38,932 bases of DNA from Pelosinus fermentans (GCA_002434245.1 DJJR01000034.1:1-38932); one strand, 5' to 3'; positions 25,432-34,469 are shown, counted from the stretch's first letter. Notes: generated by a model not told the origin, from the letters alone. Made by a program: numbers and translations.

Positions 25432-26109
25432 ATGTTTGCACGGTTACAAAAGGATATTAGGGTGGTATTTGAACGTGATCCGGCTGCAAGAAGTGTGTGG
25501 GAGGTACTATTGTGTTATCCTGGACTTCATGCGATTTGGCTACACCGCATTGGGCATTATTTTTATAAACGAGGGTGGATTGTTGTTCCTCGCATGATCT
25601 CTAACATAGCGCGATTTATGACAGGAATCGAAATTCACCCTGGCGCTACCATTGGAGAAGGGTTATTTATTGATCATGGTACGGGTATTGTTATTGGGGA
25701 AACGGCAGAAGTGGGGGAGAATGTAACATTATACCAGGGAGTAACTTTGGGGGGGACGGGTAAAGAAAAAGGCAAACGCCATCCTACAATTGGGAACAAT
25801 GTGGTAGTTGCCAGTGGTGCAAAGGTATTAGGATCCTTTACGGTAGGAGATAATTCTAAAATTGGTGCAGGTTCCGTTGTTTTAAAGACTGTACCTCCTA
25901 ATTCCACCGTGGTAGGTATTCCAGGGCAAATTGTGTGGCATAATGGTAAAAAGATAAATGGTGTTGAGGTTATTGACTTAGAACATGATGATTTACCAGA
26001 TCCAGTGCAGGAAATGCTGCAGTGTTTGCAGCATCATATGTTCAAAATGGAAGAACGAATCAATCTTTTAGAAGAGGAGCTAAGGAAAAATGGCATTAAA
26101 AGTATATAA
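25432..26109 (+). CDS. cysE: Serine O-acetyltransferase
   Basis: This 225-residue enzyme makes O-acetylserine from serine and acetyl-CoA, the first step of cysteine synthesis. The N-terminal helical part is followed by left-handed hexapeptide repeats (about 65-165) with the active-site run [16 protein letters not shown] and [18 protein letters not shown] precedes the ATG. The last 20 bases overlap the start of cysS in another frame, implying coupled translation. It is controlled by the upstream Cys T-box. Confidence 0.96.
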   Translation: MFARLQKDIRVVFERDPAARSVWEVLLCYPGLHAIWLHRIGHYFYKRGWIVVPRMISNIARFMTGIEIHPGATIGEGLFIDHGTGIVIGETAEVGENVTLYQGVTLGGTGKEKGKRHPTIGNNVVVASGAKVLGSFTVGDNSKIGAGSVVLKTVPPNSTVVGIPGQIVWHNGKKINGVEVIDLEHDDLPDPVQEMLQCLQHHMFKMEERINLLEEELRKNGIKSI

Positions 26110-27535
26110 TACGATGACTAGGCAAAAAGAAGAGTTCATACCTCATGAGGCTGGCAAAGTTAAGATGTACGTCTGTGGGGTAACGCCTTATAATCATCCG
26201 CATATTGGGAATGCCAGACCTTTTATTACTTGGGATGTAATTAAACGCTATCTTGAGCACTGTAGATATGAAGTCTTTCATGTGCAAAACTTTACAGATG
26301 TTGATGATAAAATCATTAAAGCAGCCAATACCGAAGGTGTAACTTGGGATGTGATTGCTAACCGTTATATTGCTTCTTATTTTGAAGTAATGGATAAATT
26401 AAACATTCGACGGGCTGATATCTATCCAACAGTATCCGATCACATGACAGAAATTATTAACATTGTTGAAGGTTTAGTGGCAAAAGGTTATGCTTATATT
26501 GTTGACGGTGACGTATATTACAGTGTTGAAAAATTTAATGACTATGGGAAATTGAGCGGCCGAGATATTGAAGATATGAAAGCTGGCGCCAGAGTGGATG
26601 TAGATGAGCGCAAACACCATCCTATGGACTTTGCCCTATGGAAAAGTGCTAAGCCTGGTGAGCCAGCCTGGGAGAGCCCTTGGGGAAAGGGACGACCAGG
26701 TTGGCACATAGAATGTACGGCAATGTCTCTAAAATATTTGGGAAATAGTTTTGATTTTCATGGCGGCGGCAGTGATTTGATTTTTCCTCACCATGAGAAT
26801 GAGATTGCCCAGTCAGAAGCCTTTGTGGAAGAAAGCCAGCCTTTCGTCCGTTATTGGCTTCATAATGGTTTTATTACCGTAAATGAAGAAAAGATGAGTA
26901 AGTCGTTAGGAAATTTCTTTTTAGTAAAAGATATTTTAGAGCATTACTCTCCGGAAGTATTACGCTTTTTTGTTCTGTCCACACATTATCGCAGCCCTCT
27001 TGATTTTAGTGATGAGCGTTTATCAGAAGCACAGCGCAGTTTAGAGCGGTTACGTACTGCTGTGGAAAACGTGCTGCAATTGGAAAAAATTCCAGATACT
27101 TTGAATGAAAATAAAGCTGATGAATTGGTAAAAGTGGCAAAGCAGGCAGAAGAAGATTTCTGTAAAGCTATGGATGATGATTTTAATACGGCACTAGCCA
27201 TTAGTGTAATGTTTGGTTTAGCTAAGGAAATTAATGTATATTATAATGGTGTGATTGCTGGAAAAGTTCAGCACACTACTAAAGGCTATACTGCTCTTCG
27301 TGAAACTTATTTTATGATGGCAAATATTATAGGAATATTTGTGCAGGAGCAGACTGGTAAAGTGGATGACAGTCAAGAACTGGTAGAGCAATTAATGGAT
27401 ATTATCATTGAGATTCGGCAACATGCTAGGCAGAATAAGGATTGGACGGTAGCCGATAAAGTTCGTGACAGCCTAGGGGCAGTGGGAATTATTTTAGAAG
27501 ATTCTCCTCAAGGCGTTAGGTGGAAAAAACGATGA
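26090..27535 (+). CDS. cysS: Cysteinyl-tRNA synthetase
   Basis: A 481-residue class I synthetase. The zinc-binding set is visible: Cys in [16 protein letters not shown] and the HHENE segment. HIGH reads HPHIGNARP near residues 36-44, and KMSKS is exact in KMSKSLGN near 268. AAGAGGAGCTAAGG within cysE serves as its ribosome-binding region. It overlaps cysE and mrnC, making a tight operon. Confidence 0.97.
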   Translation: MALKVYNTMTRQKEEFIPHEAGKVKMYVCGVTPYNHPHIGNARPFITWDVIKRYLEHCRYEVFHVQNFTDVDDKIIKAANTEGVTWDVIANRYIASYFEVMDKLNIRRADIYPTVSDHMTEIINIVEGLVAKGYAYIVDGDVYYSVEKFNDYGKLSGRDIEDMKAGARVDVDERKHHPMDFALWKSAKPGEPAWESPWGKGRPGWHIECTAMSLKYLGNSFDFHGGGSDLIFPHHENEIAQSEAFVEESQPFVRYWLHNGFITVNEEKMSKSLGNFFLVKDILEHYSPEVLRFFVLSTHYRSPLDFSDERLSEAQRSLERLRTAVENVLQLEKIPDTLNENKADELVKVAKQAEEDFCKAMDDDFNTALAISVMFGLAKEINVYYNGVIAGKVQHTTKGYTALRETYFMMANIIGIFVQEQTGKVDDSQELVEQLMDIIIEIRQHARQNKDWTVADKVRDSLGAVGIILEDSPQGVRWKKR

Positions 27536-28032
27536 AATTTGATCAGTTTCAATTTTTACTGAATAATGTCTTTCAAGAAATTGAGGGGGAGGGACCTCCC
27601 CCTATAAAATATCAAAATGTACCTGTGAAGCGTTTACACCCGTTGGTTCTTGCTTATGTGGGTGATGCATATTTTACACTCTATGTGCGTACAACATTGC
27701 TGGCTTATGAGCAAAATAAAGTACGGGTGTTACATACCCTCGACTCTAAAATTGTATCAGCCACCATGCAGGCGGTTGCGTATAAGTCCTTGGAAAATCA
27801 GCTAACTGAGCAGGAAATGAGTATTGTCAAACGAGGACGGAATGCGAAATCAACTGTTCCTAAAAGTGCTACTGTTGCCGAATATCGTAATAGTACAGGC
27901 TTTGAAGCGTTGTTAGGTTATTTATATTTAGGGAAAAATTACGAGCGTTTGTCAGAACTTGTGGAAAAAGCATTTGCTGTTATTGCCCGGGAAATGACAA
28001 AGACTGCTAAGAATAGTGAGGAAAAGAAATGA
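27532..28032 (+). CDS. mrnC: Mini-ribonuclease III (MrnC)
   Basis: This 166-residue protein has the RNase III catalytic fold without a double-stranded-RNA-binding domain. [19 protein letters not shown] holds the catalytic acidic residues, and a later EALLGYLYL segment carries the second signature. MrnC matures 23S rRNA ends. I chose the ATG at 27532, which overlaps the cysS stop (ATGA) and follows AGGTGG; a GTG four codons earlier is possible. Confidence 0.94.
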   Translation: MKFDQFQFLLNNVFQEIEGEGPPPIKYQNVPVKRLHPLVLAYVGDAYFTLYVRTTLLAYEQNKVRVLHTLDSKIVSATMQAVAYKSLENQLTEQEMSIVKRGRNAKSTVPKSATVAEYRNSTGFEALLGYLYLGKNYERLSELVEKAFAVIAREMTKTAKNSEEKK

Positions 28033-28715
28033 AAGTAAAATTGATATCTCATACTCCTGAACCAGAGCGAATGGTAGCAATGTCGGCAAGACTTTGCTAT
28101 TCACCAGTTGGGGCAGAGGAATTAGTGGAAAATATGTCTAGTGCTCAGGTAGAGAAGTTGGTAAGTAAGATTGTCGAAATGGAACATTTATCCACATTAG
28201 AACATGTAAGTTTTACCTTTGCAATTGAAGGCGTATCCCGGGTATTAACTCATCAGTTGGTTCGTCATCGTATTGCCTCTTATTCGCAGCAATCGCAGCG
28301 GTATGTTAGTGAACATGATTTTGAATACATTATGCCTCCTGCTGTAGCGGCGAATGAACTTGCTAAAGCAAAGTTTGAAGAGTTGATGGGGACGATTCAA
28401 AGTACATATAATGAATTGGTTGAATTAGGTGTTCATAAGGAAGATGCAAGATATTGTTTAGCGAATGCTGCGGAAACTAAAATTGTAGTAACGATGAATG
28501 CTAGAACCTTACTGCATTTTTTTGAATTGCGCTGCTGCGCAAGAGCACAGTGGGAAATTAGAAGTTTAGCAGAACTTATGCTCAGGGAAGTAAAAAAAAT
28601 TGCTCCGCTGCTTTTTAAAAAAGCAGGCCCAACTTGTATAACAAGCAATTACTGTGGTGAAGGTGAGCTAACTTGTGGTCGCTTAGCAGCTATGCAAGGT
28701 AGTGCTAAGAAATAG
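28029..28715 (+). CDS. thyX: Flavin-dependent thymidylate synthase ThyX
   Basis: A 228-residue FAD enzyme that makes dTMP from dUMP with methylenetetrahydrofolate and NADPH, replacing ThyA. The diagnostic RHRxxSxxxxSQR motif reads [13 protein letters not shown] at residues 79-91. It overlaps mrnC by four bases (ATGA) and is the last intact gene before the insertion element. Confidence 0.96.
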   Translation: MKVKLISHTPEPERMVAMSARLCYSPVGAEELVENMSSAQVEKLVSKIVEMEHLSTLEHVSFTFAIEGVSRVLTHQLVRHRIASYSQQSQRYVSEHDFEYIMPPAVAANELAKAKFEELMGTIQSTYNELVELGVHKEDARYCLANAAETKIVVTMNARTLLHFFELRCCARAQWEIRSLAELMLREVKKIAPLLFKKAGPTCITSNYCGEGELTCGRLAAMQGSAKK

Positions 28716-28729
28716 TTTAAAAATGAAAT

Positions 28730-28810
28730 GAACCACAAAGACACAATACCGCTGTCGCGGTACACAAAGGAACTAACAGATGTACATCCCTTTGTGTTCT
28801 TTTTGCGTCT
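28730..28810. repeat. Dispersed palindromic repeat, copy 3, left part (split by IS110)
   Basis: The left arm GAACCACAAAGACACAA is followed by a small TACCGC / GCGGTA hairpin and the start of the right arm (CCCTTTGTGTTC...GCGTCT). The right arm then stops and resumes at 30459 with TTGTGGTTTATTT. Joining the two gives a right arm that pairs with the left arm over about 20 bases. Confidence 0.85.
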
Positions 28811-28916
28811 ATCCTGAAAATACATTACCTCCCAAAAAGCGCAAAAAAACAACACCTATATAAAGACCTGTCTTAGGTCTCAAAAAAAGATCGTATATAA
28901 CATTAAAAATTCAGAT

Positions 28917-30176
28917 CTATGCTGGAACTGCCAACTGCTGATTCACCAATTCACTGGGAACCACCAGGCCTAATTTGGCTAATTCTTTGACATAGCGTTG
29001 AATTTGGCTGTATTTATTCCTTTGGCTGACATAGTTGTCACCCAGTTCCTGATAAGCTTCCTTTCGTGTCAGTAGATAAAAAACAATTCGTAAGATTGTA
29101 TGTGCAACAGCAACAGCTGCTTTTTTACCACCACGTCTGGATTTGATACGCTGGTACTGCTCCTTTAAATGGCAGTTTTTCTTTCGATGCAAGCTATGGG
29201 CAGATTGAACGAGAACTGCTTTTAGATACTTATTTCCCTTACGACTCTTTTCTGGCTTGCTTTTTCCGGCGCTTTCTCGATTCCCTGGAGCTACGCCTGC
29301 CCAAGCGGCTAAATGTTTCACCGTAGGAAACCGACTCATATCTAAGCCGATCTCAATGAGAATGGTCATAGCAGATTGACGCCCAACGCCGGGAATGGTG
29401 TCAATTAACTCCAGAGATTCATTAAAATTTGGTATTTGAGCAGTTAATTCTTCTAATCTTTTATCTAGAACTATGATCCGTTGTGTCAATTCGTCAATAT
29501 GGCAAAGTTGCAGGCTTAACAAATCTTGGTGTACAGCACTCACACGACCTTTTAACGCTTTGGCATATTCTTCAGGGGAATATTTGAGTTTAGGGTGACC
29601 AAGGGTAGCGATTTGCGCTGGTTCTAATTGTCCCTCAATAATCGCATGAATCATCAATCGGCCCGAAACATTATTCACATCCGAAATCAGAGACCCTATT
29701 TTAATATTGGCGCTTTCTAGTATCTTTTGTACGCGTTGAATTTCTCGTGAACGTTCCTGAACCATAGCCAGGCGATAGCGAGAAATATCCCGTAATTCTC
29801 GTTGTTGTCTGGAGGGAATAAAACTCGATTTGAGAAGACCAATTCGCAGAAGGGTTGCAATCCATTCTGCGTCCGTAGTATCCGTTTTTCGTCCTGGAAC
29901 GGTCTTAATATGCTGTGCATTGACGACTTGCATAGCAAAACCCGCCTCTTCCAGAATATTGTACACAGGTTTCCAATAGACACCGGTACTTTCCATAGCC
30001 ACAATGGTAATCGAATGCTGCTTTAGCCAGTTGGCAAGTTCCTGTAAATCGTCTGTCATAGTGCCAAAACGTTTACGTTGTTTGGTCGTAGGGGTCAGAA
30101 TGCAAGCACTAATGACTTTCTTGTGAACATCCAAGCCGCAGCAGTATGGGTGAAGAACTTCTACATCGTGTTTCAT
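28917..30176 (-). CDS. IS110-family transposase (DEDD recombinase)
   Basis: A 419-residue transposase. The N-terminal RuvC-like DEDD domain has GLDVHKKVISACI (first Asp), VAMESTGVYWKPV (Glu) and KTDTTDAEWIATLL (Asp/Asp). The C-terminal transposase_20 domain has DTIPGVGRQSAMTIL and the region around AAWAGVAPGNRESAGK with its Ser. Such enzymes use a structured RNA from the element's own end to choose the target. The ATG at 30176 follows GAGGAG; a TTG five codons upstream overlaps that site. The frame is intact and may be active. Confidence 0.95.
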   Translation of the reverse strand: MKHDVEVLHPYCCGLDVHKKVISACILTPTTKQRKRFGTMTDDLQELANWLKQHSITIVAMESTGVYWKPVYNILEEAGFAMQVVNAQHIKTVPGRKTDTTDAEWIATLLRIGLLKSSFIPSRQQRELRDISRYRLAMVQERSREIQRVQKILESANIKIGSLISDVNNVSGRLMIHAIIEGQLEPAQIATLGHPKLKYSPEEYAKALKGRVSAVHQDLLSLQLCHIDELTQRIIVLDKRLEELTAQIPNFNESLELIDTIPGVGRQSAMTILIEIGLDMSRFPTVKHLAAWAGVAPGNRESAGKSKPEKSRKGNKYLKAVLVQSAHSLHRKKNCHLKEQYQRIKSRRGGKKAAVAVAHTILRIVFYLLTRKEAYQELGDNYVSQRNKYSQIQRYVKELAKLGLVVPSELVNQQLAVPA

Positions 30177-30184
30177 GTGTAAAC

Positions 30185-30375
30185 TCCTCAAACGGCATCA
30201 ATTTGCGACCGGTGCAGCCACCGCACGTAGCGTATTCTATCCTACGTATTCACCAGGATTAGGCGCTGGTATAAACAATTCACGGTGCACCAGGTGGCCG
30301 GGTATCAGTCTTTGTGACGGGCTCAAGACCCAAAGGCACCCGATCTTAGATCGCCAGCCGCTTGCAGCAAATGTT
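30185..30375 (-). ncRNA. Probable bridge RNA of the IS110 element
   Basis: Read on the transposase strand, this region starts with a small stem-loop (CGATC-TAA-GATCG). A target-type loop follows, closed by CGGGT (30338-30342) and ACCCG (30299-30303). Within it, the 3' strand CACAAAGAC (30308-30316) is the exact complement of GTCTTTGTG across the right half of the target. The 5' strand TTTGGGTCT (30326-30334) matches the left half TTTGCGTCT (28802-28810) at 8 of 9 positions. Further on, AGGATAG (30237-30243) complements CTATCCT at the element's right end (28809-28815), as a donor guide would. The second donor guide was not found. The RNA's ends are estimates. Confidence 0.68.
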
Positions 30376-30458
30376 CGACAAAAAATCCAGTTTTCCTTTG
30401 GGAGAAACTCAAAGTATTTTCATGATTTACGGTGCCGACTTCGTCGGCATGGGGGTCT

Positions 30459-30471
30459 TTGTGGTTTATTT
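30459..30471. repeat. Dispersed palindromic repeat, copy 3, right fragment
   Basis: TTGTGGTTTATTT is the missing end of the right arm of the repeat at 28730-28810, displaced by the IS110 insertion. It complements AAATGAACCACAA at the start of the left arm with one wobble pair. Confidence 0.82.
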
Positions 30472-30632
30472 TGTATCCAGCCAGACCGTTGCCATATAGG
30501 TGGGTGTATAGAAGCAGGATTTTTTGCTTCCATGGTGTAATTTAGTCTATGAGAAAATGATCGTTACACATACCTGGCAGCAAATAAGGGAAAAATAGAT
30601 GTCGTAAATGAATAAATGAAAGGAGATATATA

Positions 30633-31385
30633 ATGGCTGAATCAGAAGAGTTTATTATGGGACGTAATAGTGTGATGGAGGCCTTAAAAAGTGGTCGTCC
30701 GATCAATAAAATATTCATGGCAAAAGGAGAAAGACAGGGGTCGATTCGTGAAGTGATTGCCTTGGCTCGTGAGAGACGGCTTATCATACAAGAAGTAGAA
30801 ATGAATAAGTTAGATGGGATGACAGACGGACAAAAGCATCAGGGAATCGTAGCTAGCATACCGCCTGTAGCTTATGCGGAACTGGATGATATCTTAGCCA
30901 AAGCAACAGCACCTGACCAAACTCCTTTTCTTGTTCTTTTGGATGAGTTAGAAGATCCTCATAATGTAGGAGCTATTTTACGTACATCGGATGCGGCGGG
31001 AGTACACGGTGTATTGATGCCCAAAAGGCGCAGCTGTCCTTTATCAAGTACGGTAGCTAAAACCTCAGCAGGTGCAGTAGAATATGTACCAGTAGCCAGA
31101 ATTGGTAATGTTTCGCAAACCTTGGAAGAATTAAAAAAAGCAGGAATGTGGATCGTTGGGGCTGATATGGATGGAGAAAAAAATTACTATGAAGCAGACT
31201 TGACAGGACCCATTGTTGTAGTTGTTGGCAATGAGGGCAAGGGGATGGGACGTTTGACCAAAGAACATTGTGATTTTGTAGTCCGAATTCCTATGCTTGG
31301 TAAAATTAGTTCTTTAAACGCCTCCGTTGCCTGTTCCTTACTTTTATATGAGGTTGTCAGACAGCGGGAGATGAAAAATAAGTGA
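30633..31385 (+). CDS. rlmB: 23S rRNA 2'-O-methyltransferase RlmB (SpoU/TrmH family)
   Basis: A 250-residue SPOUT methyltransferase. The N-terminal RNA-binding substrate domain starts at FIMGRNSVMEAL. The knotted catalytic domain has LDELEDPHNVGAILRTSDAAG, VVVGNEGKGMG and IPMLGKISSLNASVA (SPOUT motifs 1-3). It is expected to methylate a guanosine in the 23S peptidyl-transferase region. AAGGAGAT precedes the ATG. It overlaps the next gene by four bases. The IS110 element separates it from mrnC-thyX, with which it would normally be clustered. Confidence 0.95.
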   Translation: MAESEEFIMGRNSVMEALKSGRPINKIFMAKGERQGSIREVIALARERRLIIQEVEMNKLDGMTDGQKHQGIVASIPPVAYAELDDILAKATAPDQTPFLVLLDELEDPHNVGAILRTSDAAGVHGVLMPKRRSCPLSSTVAKTSAGAVEYVPVARIGNVSQTLEELKKAGMWIVGADMDGEKNYYEADLTGPIVVVVGNEGKGMGRLTKEHCDFVVRIPMLGKISSLNASVACSLLLYEVVRQREMKNK

Positions 31386-32749
31386 AGAAAACGTGGTTAG
31401 GAATGACCGCGCTGGGTATTTTAACCGTAGTTATCATCCTTTTTTCTTGGTATCCTAAGGTGTATAAAGGTGTAATACTAGAAGGCGTGGATATTGGCGG
31501 ATATAGTCGGGAAGAGGTAGCACAATTACTTTCATCATGGCAAATGCAGTATCATAATAAATCAATTGTAGTGCAGTATGGTGATATAAAATCAAAAGTA
31601 GATGCTGAGAATATTGATTTGGGCGTTGATGCAGATGCTACAATGGATCAAGTCTGGAATTATGGACGGCGTGGGTCTTGGTGGGAAAGAATACAAAATA
31701 TTAAGAATGGCTGGGAGAAGGGCTATCCTATTCTTCTGACCATCAAGTATAATGAAATCAAGCTAGAGAATCTAATCGAACAATGGAGAAATGCAATTGA
31801 TCGTCCGCCTCGTAATGCGATTATTAACTTGTGGACCGGGACAATTGTTCCCCATGAATTAGGATATGCTTTGGATCGTGATGCTTTGCGTCCAATGATT
31901 CTAGATGCATTCAGAACATCGAGTAATCGCAGTGAGATAACCTTGCCAGTGAAAGTAATCCAACCAAAAGTAACTATGGAAGAGGTTACAAATGCAGGTA
32001 TGAAGGAATTTTTGAGCAGTTATGCGACAACTTTTAATAGTGGAGATGCCAACCGCACAGACAATATTAAATTAGCTGCTTTGAACATCAATGGAACGAT
32101 TGTATATCCTGGAAAGATTTTTTCCTTTAACGAAATAGTAGGGCCACGAGAAACAGAGTATGGATTTAAAGAAGCGTTAGAAATTGTTGATGGTGAATTT
32201 GTCCCAGGTATTGGCGGAGGAATATGCCAAGTTTCTTCTACGCTGTATAATGCTGTTCTTTTAGCAAATTTAAAAATTGTTGAAAGATCCAATCATTCGA
32301 AGCCTCTTAGCTATGTACCTTTAGGTCGGGATGCTACAGTTGCGTATGGTGCACTGGATTTTCAGTTTATGAATAATACTAAAGAACCCTTGCTGATCCT
32401 GACAGAAGTAGAGGATAATAAATTGGTAGTTGGAATTCTGGGGCCGCATCCCTTAGTAGAAAAGGTAGAAATTCAACATGAAAGCCAGAAAACAATTCCA
32501 CCGATCATTGTCAAAAAAGATGATGATAATTTATATTTGGGGGAAACGCTGGTAGAGCAAGAAGGAAGACCAGGCTATGCATTAACAACTCTCAGAGTTG
32601 TATGGTCAAAGGGACGGCAGATCTCTAAAGAGGTATTGTCAAAAGATGAATATCTAGGAGAGGATACGATAATCAAAGTAGGTAAGAAGAAGCCTCCTAC
32701 TGTAGACAAAACTGATAAGAAGCAAACTAGTGTCTTGCCAAAGTTGTAA
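31382..32749 (+). CDS. VanW-family exported protein with G5-like C-terminus
   Basis: This 455-residue protein has an N-terminal membrane anchor (residues 5-25), a peptidoglycan-binding_4-type region (about 30-205, with VDIGGYSREEVAQLL at its start) and a VanW domain (about 230-360, with SFNEIVGPRETEYGFKEA and GIGGGICQVSSTLYNA). A G5-like segment follows (about 375-435) and a lysine-rich tail. Start is GTG, overlapping the rlmB stop (GTGA). Proteins of this type act at the cell wall and some are linked to sporulation or glycopeptide response. The exact role is unknown. Confidence 0.9.
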   Translation: MKKTWLGMTALGILTVVIILFSWYPKVYKGVILEGVDIGGYSREEVAQLLSSWQMQYHNKSIVVQYGDIKSKVDAENIDLGVDADATMDQVWNYGRRGSWWERIQNIKNGWEKGYPILLTIKYNEIKLENLIEQWRNAIDRPPRNAIINLWTGTIVPHELGYALDRDALRPMILDAFRTSSNRSEITLPVKVIQPKVTMEEVTNAGMKEFLSSYATTFNSGDANRTDNIKLAALNINGTIVYPGKIFSFNEIVGPRETEYGFKEALEIVDGEFVPGIGGGICQVSSTLYNAVLLANLKIVERSNHSKPLSYVPLGRDATVAYGALDFQFMNNTKEPLLILTEVEDNKLVVGILGPHPLVEKVEIQHESQKTIPPIIVKKDDDNLYLGETLVEQEGRPGYALTTLRVVWSKGRQISKEVLSKDEYLGEDTIIKVGKKKPPTVDKTDKKQTSVLPKL

Positions 32750-32951
32750 ATTAGAATTAGACAGTGTAGATTTTTTTGCAATGCAAGGCGGAGGAGTCCG
32801 CGCATATCGGGAATATGTAATGCGACGACAACGCAGCAGTGCGGAAAAAGATACGCTGGATAAACTAAGATTTAACTTTGGTAAGACACTGCCATATGGA
32901 CTAGTAAATATAGTTAAAATGCAGTTTATGCGAAGGCTATGGGAGATTTTT
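32730..32951 (+). other. Open frame continuous with yacP, coding status unclear
   Basis: From a GTG at 32730, which overlaps the vanW end, 74 codons stay open in frame with yacP. They begin with a CxxC (SCQSCKLELD), followed by a basic stretch. No ribosome-binding site is clear. yacP has its own strong start at 32952. Either this encodes an N-terminal extension, or it is non-coding leader or a remnant of another gene. Confidence 0.3.
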
Positions 32952-33467
32952 ATGAAAAATATTCTATTGGTTGATGGGTATAATGTAATTCATGCTTGGC
33001 CGGAATTAAGCGCTCGCAAAGATAATTTGGAAGATGCTCGGGATAAATTAATTGATATGATGGCCAGTTATGGTGCCTTTCAAGATTTGGCAGTTACGAT
33101 TATTTTTGATGCAAATGCAGTAAGCGGCGCTGCAGTATTTGAGAATCTTATTGGACACGTATCCGTCATCTATACACAAGAGGGTGAAACTGCCGATAGT
33201 CATATCGAAAGAATGGCATATGATATGGTGCGGCAGCGAAAGCTGGTGTATGTGGTTACCTCCGATTGGGTGGAACAAATGGTTATATTAGGAGCTGGAG
33301 CATATCGCATTTCCGCCAGGGAACTTTTACAAGATGTGAAGAAAGTGAATAAGCTGATTAAAGACGGTTTTAGTGAGTCACAGCTTACCTACAGACGGCA
33401 TGAATTAGAGAGTCGCTTAAATAGTGATGTGGTTCAACGTTTACATGAACTGCGTAAACGGGTGTAG
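32952..33467 (+). CDS. NYN (PIN-like) domain ribonuclease, YacP/Rae1 family
   Basis: A 171-residue protein with the NYN signature MKNILLVDGYNVIHAWPEL at its start, FDANA with a conserved Asp near residue 55, and VVTSDWVEQ near 100. The Bacillus homologue Rae1 is a ribosome-associated endoribonuclease. The ATG at 32952 follows GGGAG at good spacing. Its position after rlmB matches Bacillus. Confidence 0.92.
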   Translation: MKNILLVDGYNVIHAWPELSARKDNLEDARDKLIDMMASYGAFQDLAVTIIFDANAVSGAAVFENLIGHVSVIYTQEGETADSHIERMAYDMVRQRKLVYVVTSDWVEQMVILGAGAYRISARELLQDVKKVNKLIKDGFSESQLTYRRHELESRLNSDVVQRLHELRKRV

Positions 33468-33482
33468 TTGGACAAGTTAAGC

Positions 33483-33512
33483 TTGACGAAATAGAGAGCT
33501 GTGAGGTATAAT
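33483..33512 (+). promoter_or_regulatory. sigH promoter
   Basis: TTGACG (33483-33488), 18 bases, TATAAT (33507-33512), about 100 bases before the sigH start. Confidence 0.7.
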
Positions 33513-33545
33513 TTGCTTTGAAGTGGCATGTACACATAACTTAGA

Positions 33546-33573
33546 GCACTAATCCTTTAGTGCATTTTCTTTT
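33546..33573 (+). terminator. Hairpin with T tract in the sigH leader
   Basis: GCACTAA / TTAGTGC followed by ATTTTCTTTTT. It lies downstream of the sigH -10 box and upstream of its start codon, so it could end the yacP transcript or attenuate sigH. Confidence 0.6.
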
Positions 33574-33610
33574 TGTGAATGTGTGGCAAATTGAAAGTGG
33601 GGGCGATGCG

Positions 33611-34348
33611 ATGCGTTTTAATACTCAATGCGATTTGTATGGCTCATTTGAAAATATGAGTGACGAAGAAATTGTGCTTGATGCAAAAGAAAGTGATAAT
33701 ACAATCGCACTCGACTACTTGATTAACAAGTATCGCAATTTCGTTCGGGCGAAAGCTAGGTCATATTTTTTGATTGGCGCTGACCGCGAAGATATTATCC
33801 AAGAAGGAATGATTGGACTATATAAGGCTATTCGTGATTTTCGTACTGATAAGCTTTCTTCTTTTCGCGCTTTTGCTGAACTCTGTGTGACGCGCCAGAT
33901 CATTACGGCGATAAAAACAGCTACCAGACAAAAGCACATACCTTTGAATTCATATGTATCTTTAAATAAACCGATTTACGATGAAGATTCAGATAGAACG
34001 TTGTTAGATGTATTATCAGGTTCTAAAATATCCGATCCTGAGGAATTGGTCATTAGTAGAGAAGAATTTATTGATATTGAAGAGAAAATGGGAGAAATCT
34101 TAAGCGATCTTGAGTGGAAGGTACTTATGGCTTATCTTGATGGAAAGTCCTATCAGGAAATAGCTGTAGAATTGGATCGCCATGTCAAGTCAATTGATAA
34201 TGCTCTTCAACGCGTAAAACGTAAATTGGAGAGATACTTGGACAACCGTGGAGATGACAGTGATATTCAAGATATGTACAAAGGTCTTGCGGGATTTGGT
34301 AAAGAAACCCAAGGATTGACTGGTTATGGTGATAAAAACAATGATTAA
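33611..34348 (+). CDS. sigH: RNA polymerase sporulation sigma factor SigH
   Basis: A 245-residue sigma-70-family factor. Region 2 (YLINKYRNFVRAKARSYFLIGADREDIIQEGMIGLYKAIRDF) is the sigma-30/SigH pattern, and region 4 is near residues 165-215 (SDLEWKVLMAYLDGKSYQEIAVELDRHVKSIDNALQ). The C-terminal tail of about 25 acidic and glycine-rich residues exceeds the usual SigH length (about 218). SigH directs early sporulation and transition-state genes. The ATG at 33611 has GGGGG upstream. An upstream in-frame ATG at 33560 lies in the leader hairpin region. Confidence 0.93.
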   Translation: MRFNTQCDLYGSFENMSDEEIVLDAKESDNTIALDYLINKYRNFVRAKARSYFLIGADREDIIQEGMIGLYKAIRDFRTDKLSSFRAFAELCVTRQIITAIKTATRQKHIPLNSYVSLNKPIYDEDSDRTLLDVLSGSKISDPEELVISREEFIDIEEKMGEILSDLEWKVLMAYLDGKSYQEIAVELDRHVKSIDNALQRVKRKLERYLDNRGDDSDIQDMYKGLAGFGKETQGLTGYGDKNND

Positions 34349-34442
34349 AATCTATAAGAAAAACGTAGCCTAAAGTTTTGTTTTTTTGGAATACCTAAGC
34401 TTGTTTCATTCTGCATATAAAAATGAAATATTGTGACCTGAT

Positions 34443-34469
34443 AGATTTGGCTTAGGCCAAATCTTTTTT
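34443..34469 (+). terminator. Terminator after sigH
   Basis: AGATTTGGC / GCCAAATCT with loop TTAG, then six T residues. Confidence 0.9.

Larger units (their letters stand above)
28811..30458 (-). mobile_element. IS110-family insertion sequence (about 1.65 kb)
   Basis: The boundaries come from the interrupted palindrome: GTCT occurs at the left junction (28807-28810) and at the right junction (30455-30458). Removing one GTCT and everything between restores the repeat. There are no obvious terminal inverted repeats, in keeping with IS110. On the element's own strand it has about 282 bases of non-coding left end, the transposase gene and about 106 bases of right end. A 7-bp hairpin (30433-30449) lies just inside the left end, and AGACCT / AGGTCT (28865-28881) is near the right end. 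The non-coding part ahead of the transposase places it in the IS110 rather than the IS1111 group. Confidence 0.88.

Noticed and set aside
30185..30300. Left donor guide in the IS110 RNA
   Set aside because: I searched this part for a match to the element end GGGGGTCT and found none convincing; ATCCTG in a small stem is in the wrong sense to be called a guide.
30175..30540. 121-residue open frame opposite the IS110 left end
   Set aside because: It is antisense to the putative bridge RNA and crosses the element's boundary into flanking DNA.
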